Source: Nocardia testacea NBRC 100365 (GTDB lineage: Bacteria > Actinomycetota > Actinomycetes > Mycobacteriales > Mycobacteriaceae). From it: a DNA stretch of 64,000 bases. The stretch covers positions 1 through 64,000 of the forward strand of contig NZ_BAGJ01000089.1 of NCBI RefSeq assembly GCF_000308775.1, given 5' to 3'. A model generated the notes under the pieces. That model made no database searches, was not told the origin of the DNA, and saw only the letters and a program-made list of their open reading frames with translations. The translations under genes and the position numbers were made by a program. Below are positions 51,600-60,860 of the stretch, one piece after another (position 1 is the stretch's first letter; each line of letters begins with the position of its first letter).

Positions 51600-53620
51600 C
51601 GTAATCCATCCAGCACATAGCAGGTCACCGGTTCGCTCCGGCCTCGTACAGTGACTGTGCCACGGCTGCGTACCTGCGCGCGCGAGCCGAGGTGTGCGTA
51701 GGTCAGCGAGCCGATGACCACGGTCCCGGGCTCCGCCAGGCTCTCCAGCCGGGCGGCGAGATTCGTCGTATCACCGATCGCGGTGTAATTGCGCATCTGC
51801 GGCGCGCCGATATTGCCGACCAGCGCCGGACCGGTATTGACCCCGACACGGAATCGCGGCCAGCCGGGATGCCGAATCGCGGTGTGGGCGACGGCTCGCT
51901 GGAGCGCGAGCCCTGCGCCGGCCGCCCGCAGCGCATGATCCGGCTGGTGGGTCGGCGCGTTGAACAGGGCCATCACCGCGTCGCCGACGAACTGGACAAC
52001 CGTCCCACCGTGGTCAAGGATTGCCGGCACGATAGCGCCGTAATACGTGTTCAGCATATGCACCACCGCTTCCGGGGGCGCGGACTCGGAGAACGGCGTG
52101 AATCCCGACAAGTCGGCCATCAGCACACTGACCTCGGCGATCCGACCGCCGAGTCCGGCCTGGGAGGGGTCGGCGATCAGTGCGGTCGCTACCGTGGGCG
52201 ACATATAGGACCGGAACAGCCCGTCGAGCTGCCGATACAGGCGGGCATTCTCCAGCATGACCGACGTGCGGTCGGCGAACGATCGCAGCATCGCGAACTC
52301 GGTATCGCTGAAGCGGCCCTCCGCACGCTGTGCCTCGAGTACCCCAGCACGACTTCCCTTGACGACCAGTGGAAGGGCCAACGATTGTGGATCGGCGGAT
52401 CCACCGTCGGAAAAGGCCAGTTCGTGCCCTCGAACCAGCCCCAGGCGGAATCGATCCCGTTCGAACGCTTCCGATACCAGGTGCAGCGCCTCGTCGAGGA
52501 GTTCCTGTTCGCCGCGGATCACGTTCGAACGCTCCCCGATCGCCGCCAGCAGTCCCAATCGGCGGACCTGCTCCCGCTCACCACCCAGCGCGTAGGCGCC
52601 CTGCTGCAGCACCGCGACCTGACGTTCGGTGAGCCCGAATCGCCTGGCCAACCGGACACCGACCGCTCCCAGCGGCTCGGTCGGATCGACGCCGCCCTCG
52701 GCGCGCGCCCGCAGCGCATCGACCATCTCGTTCAGGGCATGCGTGTAGTCGCGCTCCAGCCCGGCCATGGTCTGGTACAAAGTGACGCTGTCGAAAAGCC
52801 CGAGGGCCGACCCCTCCCTCCGGAATTGCAGGTGTGCGCTACCGGAAATGAGGACGAAGGCTGCCAGCATCAGCACATGCCATTCCCACCACGAGGTATG
52901 CCAGCTGCGACTGAAACCCACGGCGAACAGCGCCTCGGCCAGCAGTACGAAGGCGGTGAGCACACTGAGCAGCACCACTCCGCGTCGTCGCAGGTACTGA
53001 TGACCATAGCGAAACGCCGCGGCGAGGTAGCACGCTGATCCGATGAAGGCCACACCGACCAGTGGTCCCTTGGCCTCCGCCGGATCGGGTGCGTGATGCA
53101 GTGGCGGCAACTGTGCCATCGATACCACTGCCCATGCCACGAGCAGAAGCGTCGGGAGCGCGGACAACATCCACGCGAACCGATGCAACCGGGCGGCCGC
53201 GGCGGGACCGAATTCCACCGCCGACACGAGGGCGGCGACACCGCCGAGTCCCAGCCCGACGGGCACCGAATAGACGAAACCGGCGTTGGGCGCATGCAGG
53301 ATCACGCCCGGCGTCGCCAATGCGTGCAGTCCGAGGAAACCCGCGCTGAACTGGAATACCAGCGAAACCAGGATCAACCGGGCGTCCCGGCGCATCCGGG
53401 CGGCCCGAAACAGTATCACGCCCAGGGCCATCGCGATGGCGGCGGTGGTGAGCACCAGCCAGAAGTGTGTCCCGTGGTGTTCGTAGTCCACCTCGAGTTC
53501 GGGGCGGGTTATCAGCAGCCACAATCCGAGCGCCGGTAATGCGACATGTCCCAGCCACAGCAGAACCTTGACCTTCGACACCACGCGAACGCTACCGCGC
53601 GACTCGCACGAGAGAAACAT
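51596..53620 (-). CDS. Membrane-bound class III adenylate/guanylate cyclase with GAF domain
   Basis: About 674 residues from ATG 53620; GTG 53584 or 53581 are alternatives. Seven to eight N-terminal helices, a linker, a GAF domain (LGLLAAIGERSNVIRGEQELLDEALHLV ... FADRTSVMLENARLYRQL), then the cyclase domain: VLMADLSGFTPFSESAPPEAV and FVGDAVMALFNAP carry the two metal Asp residues; TTNLAARLESLA carries the transition-state Asn and Arg. The base-recognising Lys of canonical cyclases is Gln here (VVQFVGD), so nucleotide preference is less certain. Co-translated with Crp. Confidence 0.88.
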   Translation of the reverse strand: MFLSCESRGSVRVVSKVKVLLWLGHVALPALGLWLLITRPELEVDYEHHGTHFWLVLTTAAIAMALGVILFRAARMRRDARLILVSLVFQFSAGFLGLHALATPGVILHAPNAGFVYSVPVGLGLGGVAALVSAVEFGPAAAARLHRFAWMLSALPTLLLVAWAVVSMAQLPPLHHAPDPAEAKGPLVGVAFIGSACYLAAAFRYGHQYLRRRGVVLLSVLTAFVLLAEALFAVGFSRSWHTSWWEWHVLMLAAFVLISGSAHLQFRREGSALGLFDSVTLYQTMAGLERDYTHALNEMVDALRARAEGGVDPTEPLGAVGVRLARRFGLTERQVAVLQQGAYALGGEREQVRRLGLLAAIGERSNVIRGEQELLDEALHLVSEAFERDRFRLGLVRGHELAFSDGGSADPQSLALPLVVKGSRAGVLEAQRAEGRFSDTEFAMLRSFADRTSVMLENARLYRQLDGLFRSYMSPTVATALIADPSQAGLGGRIAEVSVLMADLSGFTPFSESAPPEAVVHMLNTYYGAIVPAILDHGGTVVQFVGDAVMALFNAPTHQPDHALRAAGAGLALQRAVAHTAIRHPGWPRFRVGVNTGPALVGNIGAPQMRNYTAIGDTTNLAARLESLAEPGTVVIGSLTYAHLGSRAQVRSRGTVTVRGRSEPVTCYVLDGLR

Positions 53621-53791
53621 GTACAGCCGATCACGTCTACGCCGCTGCGGCGCCCGGCGGAACCGCTTCCGCGACCGTGTCTCGCCTATCTGCCCGACCA
53701 CGGTATGTTCCGCGCAAAGCGCGAGAGGAACGGATCGCCACTGTGCCGGGGCCGGATGATGGTGACTGGGCCCCGACAGCGGGTCCACCGA

Positions 53792-53914
53792 CTATGCGAG
53801 TTGTGGTTGGTTGAACTCGGTCCATGTCCACTGCCGCCGAAATTTCTCGGGAGTAGAAAAGTTCAGCGATCCGTGGGGACGGTAAGTGTTGTACTCGATG
53901 CGAAGGGTGCGACG
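53792..53914 (-). pseudogene. IS3-type transposase C-terminal remnant
   Basis: On the minus strand, a frame ending at 53792 reads RRTLRIEYNTYRPHGSLNFS then TPEKFRRQWTWTEFNQPQLA and stops. 'YNxYRPHxSLxxxTPxxF' is the hallmark end of the IS3-type (rve) DDE integrase; the rest of the transposase is missing. It is cut directly against the IS1380-like fragment on the other strand. Confidence 0.7.
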
Positions 53915-54202
53915 AAATCCGCGCGTGGGGCGGCGAATTTCGTGTCCGAGGCCGTCAAGACCGCGCGCTCTCAGCGTGTCCGGCCCGGTGGTGGTGCAGG
54001 CCGATTCGGCGTTCTATGCCGAGGAGGTCGTGGCCGCCGCCGCGCCACCACCGGCACCATCCGCGCCGACCTCATCGGAGTGCCCGCTCGCCTGGCCCGT
54101 CGCGGGCGCCGACAGGTCTGGCATCTACCCGCCTACTGGCACGCCGAGGGTGACTGGCTCGATCTGTTCGCTGCCGTGCACTCGCCACCGGCCGCAGCCT
54201 GA
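53906..54202 (+). pseudogene. IS1380-type transposase remnant, frameshifted and internally deleted
   Basis: Frame 1 reads SARGAANFVSEAVKTARSQR; a shift then gives VSGPVVVQADSAFYAEEVVA, the IS1380-type 'vRADSAFY' catalytic-Asp block; then a second shift joins straight to the C-terminal end TGTIRADLIGVPARLARRGR and WHLPAYWHAEGDWLDLF with a stop at 54202. About 200 central residues are missing. No terminal inverted repeats were found. The following 475 bp to 54677 contain only a strong hairpin and leader copy B. Confidence 0.65.
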
Positions 54203-54292
54203 CCTATCCGTTCACCCCGATAATCCGGGCTCTATCAGGAACCACAGTGGAAAGGCCGGGCAGACCAGCGGTCACCGGCTACCCACAATCTG

Positions 54293-54325
54293 GTGGTTTG
54301 CGCGCCGCAGCCGCGCAAACCACCC
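54293..54325. terminator. Perfect 13-bp stem-loop downstream of IS remnant
   Basis: GGTGGTTTGCGCG / CGCGCAAACCACC with a 7-nt loop CCGCAGC. No T-run. It may be the terminator left from the insertion sequence. Confidence 0.55.
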
Positions 54326-54568
54326 CGACCTCAGCCCTGCCATGGTGTGGTCGTCTCCTCCTGCGCCCATTCTGACGCATCAGAACTCTCACAACCGATG
54401 GACCCATTCACCGGGCTCCAGTCAATGGCGGGCGAGGACCTGCGTCCATCGATGACCGACTCGCACTACAGGTGGATGACCTCACGGAGGGCGCGCAGGC
54501 TTGTCGGCTTCGGTGGACGCCGCGTGGTGGGGCGCCGAAACAAAGATCGACAGGTTTCGGTGAGTCTC

Positions 54569-54657
54569 TGTGTCGGCTCGGACACACAGGGGATGTCGGT
54601 GCGCGTACAGATCTTCCGGGGCCGAAGCCGAAGAATTGTGGTCACCGAAACAAACGC
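54569..54657 (+). promoter_or_regulatory. Duplicated leader element, copy B
   Basis: The 89-nt counterpart of copy A (50272-50358), ending 20 nt before the SapA-like start. Here the left part is a perfect inverted repeat TGTGTC-GGCTCG-GACACA. The short frame beginning GTG (VSARTHRGCRC) is again open into the downstream start codon. The shared position relative to two unrelated coding regions points to a regulatory or leader function. Confidence 0.7.
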
Positions 54658-54677
54658 CGTTCGAAGGAGAATTCGAC

Positions 54678-55082
54678 GTGAGGAATGTAAAGAAGACAAT
54701 CGCGGTGTGCGCGTACGGAATCGGAATCACCGCCGGAGTTGCGGTGATCCACCCCGCCACTGCCTCCGCGGCAACGTATGGCGGTCAGTGCGGCCAAGGG
54801 TATGACGTGATCGATTCACACAAACTCGAGGGCGGCACCGTCTACCTCACCTACAACGGTACGAAGAACTGCGTGGTCACCGTCCGGGACCGGCCGGGGA
54901 AACCTGTGCGGATGGGCGCCGGACTCCGGACGTCGAAGGATCACAGTAATGTGATCATCGATGATGCCGACTACACCGAGTTAGCCGGCCCGGTGAAAGT
55001 TGCAGCGAAGGGCGAGTGCATCGACTGGGGCGGCCTCATCGGTGACGACCTATGGCAGACTTTCAAGGTGCATTGCAGCTGA
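54678..55082 (+). CDS. SapA-like secreted (spore-associated) protein
   Basis: A 134-residue protein; GTG 54678 has AAGGAGA upstream. Signal peptide VKKTIAVCAYGIGITAGVAVIHPATASA, cleavage near ASA-AT. The mature part YGGQCGQGYDVIDSHKLEGGTVYLTYNGTKNCVVTVRDR ... GPVKVAAKGECIDWGGLIG...HCS resembles spore-associated protein A of Streptomyces, with four cysteines in a conserved-looking order (QCG, NCVV, ECIDWGG, HCS). Role unknown, secreted. In a non-sporulating Nocardia-like host a surface or aerial-growth role is possible. Leader copy B precedes it. Confidence 0.78.
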   Translation: MRNVKKTIAVCAYGIGITAGVAVIHPATASAATYGGQCGQGYDVIDSHKLEGGTVYLTYNGTKNCVVTVRDRPGKPVRMGAGLRTSKDHSNVIIDDADYTELAGPVKVAAKGECIDWGGLIGDDLWQTFKVHCS

Positions 55083-55378
55083 GCGGCACAGAGAGCGCGT
55101 AGCGAGGGTTGATGTGTACTCTCTTCGCTCGGTCGTTCATGGCCTGGTAATCGCATTCCAGGCAGGGCTACGTGAGCCCGGAGGCCGACGAGGCACGTTC
55201 GAGCAATCCGGCGCTCACCGGTTACCGCGAACCCCGGGGTGTCGGGCGATGGCGAAGACGCTCGGCGGCGCCGCAGCCGGTATCGGTGAAGTCGCTGCGG
55301 ACGCGGGCGGTCCGCCCTCTGCGAAGGAGTTGGACCCGACTCTTCTCTGGGTCGGCCCGGGCGACTAGTGTGGTCGCG

Positions 55379-56077
55379 ATGACAGTTGCAGAAAGCCTGC
55401 TGTTGCTGGTCTACGACAGTACGACGGGTAAGGCGCGAGTGGGTGGAACCCAACTGATTGCGGCACTGGCCGGTGCTGCCATCGTGGAACTCACTCTCGA
55501 CGGCGCGCTACGGCTGACCGAGGCCGATGAGCCGGGCGTCAAGAAAGGACGCCTGAGGCCGACCGGCAAGAAGCCCGGGGATCCGCGGTTCGCCGAACTC
55601 GTGGCGGTGGCCGATGGCCGCAAGCCGAAAGACGCGATCGGTAAGGTGGGCGGGCTCGGCTCGTGGCGCAGCCGCGCTCGCGATCTGCGGGAGGCACTGC
55701 TCGGTGACCTCGCCGACGCAGGCGAGGTCACCGAAACCGAGCGCAAGGTGTTGGGGTTGTTCCCCACCACCGCATGGCGGCCGCGGACCGACGGTGAAAA
55801 GGCCCGGGTGGAACAGCGCGTCCGCGCCGCTGTCATCGACGAAATCGAACCCGACGACCGCACTGCGGCATTGATCTCGATCCTGCACGCCGTCGACTTG
55901 CTGCCCAAGCTGCTTCCCGACGCCGACAAGCGTGCTGTCAAACAGCGCGGGAAGACGATCAGTGAAAGCGAATGGGGCGGCCCGGCGGTCCGGAAAGCGG
56001 TGCAAGAAGTCCAGGCTGTCACCATAGGGGTCATCGCCGCCACCAGCGCGGCGACCAATGCCGGCAGCGGCGGCTGA
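55379..56077 (+). CDS. GPP34 (GOLPH3/VPS74-like) family protein
   Basis: A 232-residue soluble protein, ATG 55379. The pattern TVAESLLLLVYDSTTGKARVGGTQLIAALAGAAIVELTLDGALRLT, LGDLADAGEVTETERKVLGLFPTTAWRPRT and RTAALISILHAVDLLPKLLPDADKRAVKQRGKTISES is the bacterial GPP34 family, homologous to Golgi phosphoprotein 3, which binds phosphatidylinositol-4-phosphate in eukaryotes. The bacterial role is unknown. It stands alone. About 300 bp before it show no gene. Confidence 0.88.
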   Translation: MTVAESLLLLVYDSTTGKARVGGTQLIAALAGAAIVELTLDGALRLTEADEPGVKKGRLRPTGKKPGDPRFAELVAVADGRKPKDAIGKVGGLGSWRSRARDLREALLGDLADAGEVTETERKVLGLFPTTAWRPRTDGEKARVEQRVRAAVIDEIEPDDRTAALISILHAVDLLPKLLPDADKRAVKQRGKTISESEWGGPAVRKAVQEVQAVTIGVIAATSAATNAGSGG

Positions 56078-56331
56078 TAGCTCGGCGCCGTCCGACGGCA
56101 TTTCCGCAACAGAGCATCAGCGCATGACGCCGCGTCACCGGGCGGGCCACGGGCGCTTTCCCGCGCGGAATCGCCCGAGGGAGCGCAGGTCCGTTGGCGG
56201 GATACAGCGATGTCTCGGTGGCCGAATGAAAGAGCCGGCTCGCCCGGTTGTGGGCCGAAGCGATTGCCGCGGGTGAGCTACCGGAAACCGATGTCGAGAT
56301 GGGGTGGAGTCGCTCGAGCCGATCCGGAAAT

Positions 56332-56375
56332 GCGCCGGACCGCCGACGCCGAACGTATCGGCGGCGGTCCGGCGC
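56332..56375. terminator. Strong hairpin terminator at the end of the cat operon
   Basis: Perfect 14-bp arms GCGCCGGACCGCCG / CGGCGGTCCGGCGC with a 16-nt loop, 20 nt beyond the catC stop on the minus strand. Short T-runs flank it on both sides (ATTT on minus, GTTTTG on plus), so it may work both ways. The rest of 56078-56394 shows no clear gene. Confidence 0.7.
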
Positions 56376-56394
56376 AAGAGTTTTGTGGACCGGT

Positions 56395-56685
56395 TCAGGC
56401 CGCCTGCTCGATGGCGGAGGGATGGGCGGTGAGCGGCAGGATGTCGATCGTCATATACGGGAAAAGCGGCAGGTTCCACAGGATTTCGTGGAGTTCGGCG
56501 GGTGAGTCGACGGCGAAGACGCTGATGTTGCTGTACTGGCCGACGATGCGCCAGATATGGACCCACTTCCCGGACCGCTGGAGTTCCTGGGAGTACTTCT
56601 TCTCGCGGGCGACGATATCGGCACGGACGGCGTCGTCGAGATCGCGGGGGATATCGACGTCCATCCGGACGTGGTAGAGGTGCAT
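56395..56685 (-). CDS. catC: Muconolactone delta-isomerase
   Basis: A 96-residue protein, ATG 56685, the family's normal length. MHLYHVRMDVDIPRDLDDAVRADIVAREKKYSQELQRSGKWVHIWRIVGQYSNISVFAVDSPAELHEILWNLPLFPYM is the full CatC signature. It converts muconolactone to beta-ketoadipate enol-lactone in the ortho branch of catechol breakdown, as a decamer in the cytoplasm. Last gene of the cat operon, 11 nt after catB and followed by a strong terminator. Confidence 0.95.
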   Translation of the reverse strand: MHLYHVRMDVDIPRDLDDAVRADIVAREKKYSQELQRSGKWVHIWRIVGQYSNISVFAVDSPAELHEILWNLPLFPYMTIDILPLTAHPSAIEQAA

Positions 56686-56696
56686 GGGTCTCGTTC

Positions 56697-57818
56697 CTAG
56701 TTCCGGGTCCACCGTTTGACGGCGTCCATGTTCAGTTCCACCCCGAGCCCGGGGCCGGTGGGCAGGTGTACCTGTCCGTCGTTGTATCGCAGCGGTTCCT
56801 GGAGCAGCTCCTCGCTGAACAGCAGCGGTCCGAAAAGTTCGGTGCCGAAATCGATTCCGGGTTCCGCGCAGGCGAAATGGATCGAGGCGGCGGTGCCGAT
56901 CGGGCCCTCGATCGAGGTGGCGCCGTGGCAGGCCAGGCCCGCGGCGCGGGCGACGGCGACGACCTCGCGGCTGCGGCGCAGGCCGCCGCATTTGGTGGTT
57001 TTGACCGCGAGCACGTCGGCGGCGCCGCGGCGGGCGACCTCCAGGGCGTCGTGCGGGGTGTGCACGCTCTCGTCGGCCATCACCGGGATCGGCAACAGGG
57101 CGTTCAGTTCCGCCAGGACCTCCAGTTGCTCACCGGGGGTGGGCTGTTCGATCAGCTGGACACCGCCGTCGGCCAGCCAGGGCAGGTGGCGCAGGGCGGT
57201 GAGCCGGTCCCAGCGGGCGTTGATATCGACCCGGACGCCGGCCTGCCCGGCGAGGGCCTCGGTCACCCGCAGGACGCGCTCGGTGTCTTCGGCCGGGTCG
57301 AGTGCGCCCATTTTGAGTTTGAAGCTGAAATGCTTACGATTCTCGATCTTTTCCCGGGCCTCGGCGATGATCTCGTCGACCGGCGCCGATCCCAGCGCCC
57401 AGGTGACATCCACGCTGGAGCGGAAGGCCCCGCCCAGCAGGGTGTGCACCGGGACGTCCAGGCAGCGGGCCCAGGCATCGTGCAGCGCGACGTCGACCGC
57501 GGCCTTGGCGAAGCGCGCCCCGGCCACCACCCGTTCGATATCGGCCAGGATGCCGGTGATCTCGTCGACCCGGCGCCCGAGCAGCACCGGCACCAGGTAC
57601 CGCTCGACGACGGCCTGCATCGTCTCGACCGATTCACCGCCCCACCACGGTCCGCCGGGTACCACGCCCTCGCCGTAGCCGGTGACTCCGCCGCCGGTGG
57701 TGACCCCGACCAGCAGGATGGGCTGGGCATCCATCGAGGTGGTGGCGAACTTGTGCGGCCGTACCAGGGGCACGTCCAGGATGGTGGTCTCGACCGAGAC
57801 GATCGACAGGTCCGACAT
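56697..57818 (-). CDS. catB: Muconate cycloisomerase
   Basis: A 373-residue enolase-superfamily enzyme, ATG 57818. Catalytic residues appear intact: KxK (K167/K169 in SFKLKMG), metal ligands D198 (VDIN), E224 (LIEQP) and D249 (MADES), and the general acid/base K273 (VKTTKCGG). It cyclises cis,cis-muconate to muconolactone using Mn2+. It lies 29 nt after catA and 11 nt before catC. Confidence 0.95.
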   Translation of the reverse strand: MSDLSIVSVETTILDVPLVRPHKFATTSMDAQPILLVGVTTGGGVTGYGEGVVPGGPWWGGESVETMQAVVERYLVPVLLGRRVDEITGILADIERVVAGARFAKAAVDVALHDAWARCLDVPVHTLLGGAFRSSVDVTWALGSAPVDEIIAEAREKIENRKHFSFKLKMGALDPAEDTERVLRVTEALAGQAGVRVDINARWDRLTALRHLPWLADGGVQLIEQPTPGEQLEVLAELNALLPIPVMADESVHTPHDALEVARRGAADVLAVKTTKCGGLRRSREVVAVARAAGLACHGATSIEGPIGTAASIHFACAEPGIDFGTELFGPLLFSEELLQEPLRYNDGQVHLPTGPGLGVELNMDAVKRWTRN

Positions 57819-57847
57819 CGAAACTCTTTCTCGTGCGGTGAAACGGT

Positions 57848-58768
<921 letters not shown>

Positions 58769-58823
58769 CAATTACTGTGCGCGTGGTCACTTGGTTTGTC
58801 AAGAAGGGAACGGAGCGGGCCGT

Positions 58824-59594
58824 ATGAGCGAGAACGAGCGCGACTACATCCAGAGCATCGAACGGGGATTCGCCGTGCTCACCGCGTTCGACAGCGAGCG
58901 GCCCAACCCCACTCTTGCCGAGCTGGCGCAGGCGACCGGGCTGGCCAAACCGGTGGTCCGCCGCATCCTGCTGACATTGCAGCGACTCGGCTACGTGGCC
59001 GGCTCCGGTCCGCGCTGGACGCTCACGCCCCGCGTCCTGAGCATCGGGCAGCACTATTCGGCCGGCCATACGCTGCTCGAACAGGCCATGCCGCATCTCC
59101 TGGCAGTGGCCGACGAACTGCACGAATCCGCATCGCTCGGCGTCCTCGACGGCGCCGAGGTGGTGTATGCGGCGCGGGTCCCGGTGCGCCGGATCATGAG
59201 CATCAACGTCTCGGTCGGCACCCGCGTCCCGGCCTATGCGACCTCCATGGGCCGCGCGCTGCTGGCGTGGGCGCCGCAGACGACGCTGGACGAGGTGATC
59301 GCCCGCACCGAGTTCCGCCCGCTGACCGCCACGACGATCACCGATGCCGGACAGCTCGAACGCGAACTCGCCCGCGTCCGGGAAAAAGGCTATGCACTCA
59401 CCTCCGAAGAACTGGAGAAGGGACTGATCTCGATCGCCGTTCCGGTACGGGACCAGTCCGGCGCGGTCGTCGCGGTTATCGCCTGTTCGACGTCCACCGG
59501 CCGGACGACGGCCGAGGAATTCGAGCGCACCGCGAGCGCGTGTGTCTCGGCGGCGGCCGATGAACTGAGCCGCGGCCTCGGGTGGACGCCCTGA
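58824..59594 (+). CDS. catR: IclR-family regulator of catechol genes
   Basis: A 256-residue protein, ATG 58824. HTH: YIQSIERGFAVLTAFDSERPNPTLAELAQATGLAKPVVRRILLTLQRLGYV; effector domain with MPHLLAVADELHESASLGVLDGAEVVYAARVP, SVGTRVPAYATSMGRALLAWAP, KGYALTSEELEKGLISIAVPVRD. This is the PcaR/CatR branch of IclR proteins that sense muconate or beta-ketoadipate. Divergent from catA, so it most likely controls catABC through the tandem operator. It ends 6 nt from the convergent response-regulator gene. The symbol is inferred from context. Confidence 0.85.
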   Translation: MSENERDYIQSIERGFAVLTAFDSERPNPTLAELAQATGLAKPVVRRILLTLQRLGYVAGSGPRWTLTPRVLSIGQHYSAGHTLLEQAMPHLLAVADELHESASLGVLDGAEVVYAARVPVRRIMSINVSVGTRVPAYATSMGRALLAWAPQTTLDEVIARTEFRPLTATTITDAGQLERELARVREKGYALTSEELEKGLISIAVPVRDQSGAVVAVIACSTSTGRTTAEEFERTASACVSAAADELSRGLGWTP

Positions 59595-59600
59595 CGCGGG

Positions 59601-60221
59601 TCAGACCGTGACCCGATAGGCGAGGATGTCGCGGACCAGCGTCCCCAGGCTCTCGGCCCCGGTTTTCGCCTTGATCCGCGCCCGGTGCACATCGACGGTC
59701 TTCACGCTGGTCCCCAGCCGGCTGGCGATCTGCTGGCTGGACCTGCCCTCGATGACCAGGTGCAGCACCTCGCGCTCGCGGGGGGTGAGATCCGCCAGCC
59801 GCCGCTCGACGTGCAGGCGTTCGGCGCGTTCGGCGAAGGCCCGGTCCGCGGCCAGCAGCTGTTCCTGCACCACCTCGAGCATCCGCTGCGGCTCGTAGGG
59901 TTTCTCCAGGAAATCCACCGCCCCGGCGCGTAGCGCGCGCACCGACATCGGGATATCCCCGTGTGCGGAACAGAAGATGACCGGAGCGGGATAGTCGCGC
60001 CGGTTGAGCTCCTCCTGTAACTGGAATCCGCTCAGTCCGGGCATCCGGACATCGACGATGACGACCCCGGCCTCGTCCAGATCGGCCTCCTCCAGGAAGG
60101 AGGCCGCGGTGGCATAGGTCAGCGCATCGATCCCGATGCTCTGCAGCAGAAACGCGAGCGATTTGCGCAGGTCCTCGTCGTCGTCGACGATATGGACGAC
60201 GGGGGAGGGTGCACCGCTCAT
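59601..60221 (-). CDS. FixJ/NarL-type response regulator
   Basis: A 206-residue protein, ATG 60221. Receiver: VVHIVDDDEDLRKSLAFLLQSIG, phospho-Asp in AGVVIVDVRMPGLSGFQLQ, VIFCSAHGDIPMSVRALRAGAVDFLEKPYE (FixJ-type 'AVDFLEKP'). LuxR HTH: LTPREREVLHLVIEGRSSQQIASRLGTSVKTVDVHRARIKAKTG. It is the last gene of the minus-strand operon whose first visible gene is a FixL-like kinase at the window end, so these are the likely partners. Confidence 0.92.
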   Translation of the reverse strand: MSGAPSPVVHIVDDDEDLRKSLAFLLQSIGIDALTYATAASFLEEADLDEAGVVIVDVRMPGLSGFQLQEELNRRDYPAPVIFCSAHGDIPMSVRALRAGAVDFLEKPYEPQRMLEVVQEQLLAADRAFAERAERLHVERRLADLTPREREVLHLVIEGRSSQQIASRLGTSVKTVDVHRARIKAKTGAESLGTLVRDILAYRVTV

Positions 60222-60286
60222 ACCCGTCGATTCTACGTGTGAGCAGGCCGGCGGAGTGCCCGGCGAGAATCCGGTGGCCATCTCGA

Positions 60287-60844
60287 TCACGGCCCCATCA
60301 GCACCGAACTGCCCGGGAAACTGTCCGCGAAGGCATGCGGCAGCGGGGCCACGAAAACGTTCTCGGTGCGGGTGCGGGTGATCTTCCAGGTGCCGTCGGC
60401 GCGGCGGAAGGTGTTGTTGAGCCGGCTCGACCGCAGCAGTCCGGTGCCGTCGGAATACAGCCACGGTTGCATGTGGATCCATTGTCCGGCGGCCGAATCG
60501 CCGTCCACCCGGATCTGTTCGGCGGTGAGGTAGTGCGCGTTCAGCACCAGGGCGGGCTCGCGATCCGGAGCCCAGAACCGTTCGAAATGGCCGCGGATGG
60601 CCGCGTGCCCGGTGAGCCGGCCGAACTGGTCGTCGTAGTACTCGCCGACGCCCTCCCAGACCGCGTCCTCGGCGTAGAGCTCCATGATGAGGTCGATCCG
60701 GTGGGTGTCGTCGGTGACCCCGAACTCGGGGCACGGGGTATCGCACAGGAACATGTAGCGCGCCTGCAGTCGCCGAATATCGGCTTCGGCTTCCAGTGTC
60801 TCGATCCGGCGGGTCAACCGCTCGATGGTTTCGCTCTCGGTCAT
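60287..60844 (-). CDS. NTF2-like (SnoaL/ring-hydroxylating beta-type) protein
   Basis: A 185-residue protein, ATG 60844. IERLTRRIETLEAEADIRRLQARYMFLCDTP, DLIMELYAEDAVWEGVGEYYDDQFGRLTGHAAIRGHFERFW and FRRADGTWKITRTRTENVFVAPL follow the NTF2-fold pattern found in small subunits of ring-hydroxylating dioxygenases and SnoaL-like proteins. With a flavin reductase and an amidase in the operon, a role as substrate-processing isomerase/dehydratase or small subunit is possible. Substrate not known. Confidence 0.75.
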   Translation of the reverse strand: MTESETIERLTRRIETLEAEADIRRLQARYMFLCDTPCPEFGVTDDTHRIDLIMELYAEDAVWEGVGEYYDDQFGRLTGHAAIRGHFERFWAPDREPALVLNAHYLTAEQIRVDGDSAAGQWIHMQPWLYSDGTGLLRSSRLNNTFRRADGTWKITRTRTENVFVAPLPHAFADSFPGSSVLMGP

Positions 60845-60860
60845 GACGTCCCTTCGGTGA

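Noticed and set aside
56248..56331. Plus-strand frame RLWAEAIAAGELPETDVEMG as part of a gene
   Set aside because: Short, no upstream start or ribosome site, and the frame continues through the terminator hairpin into antisense of catC.
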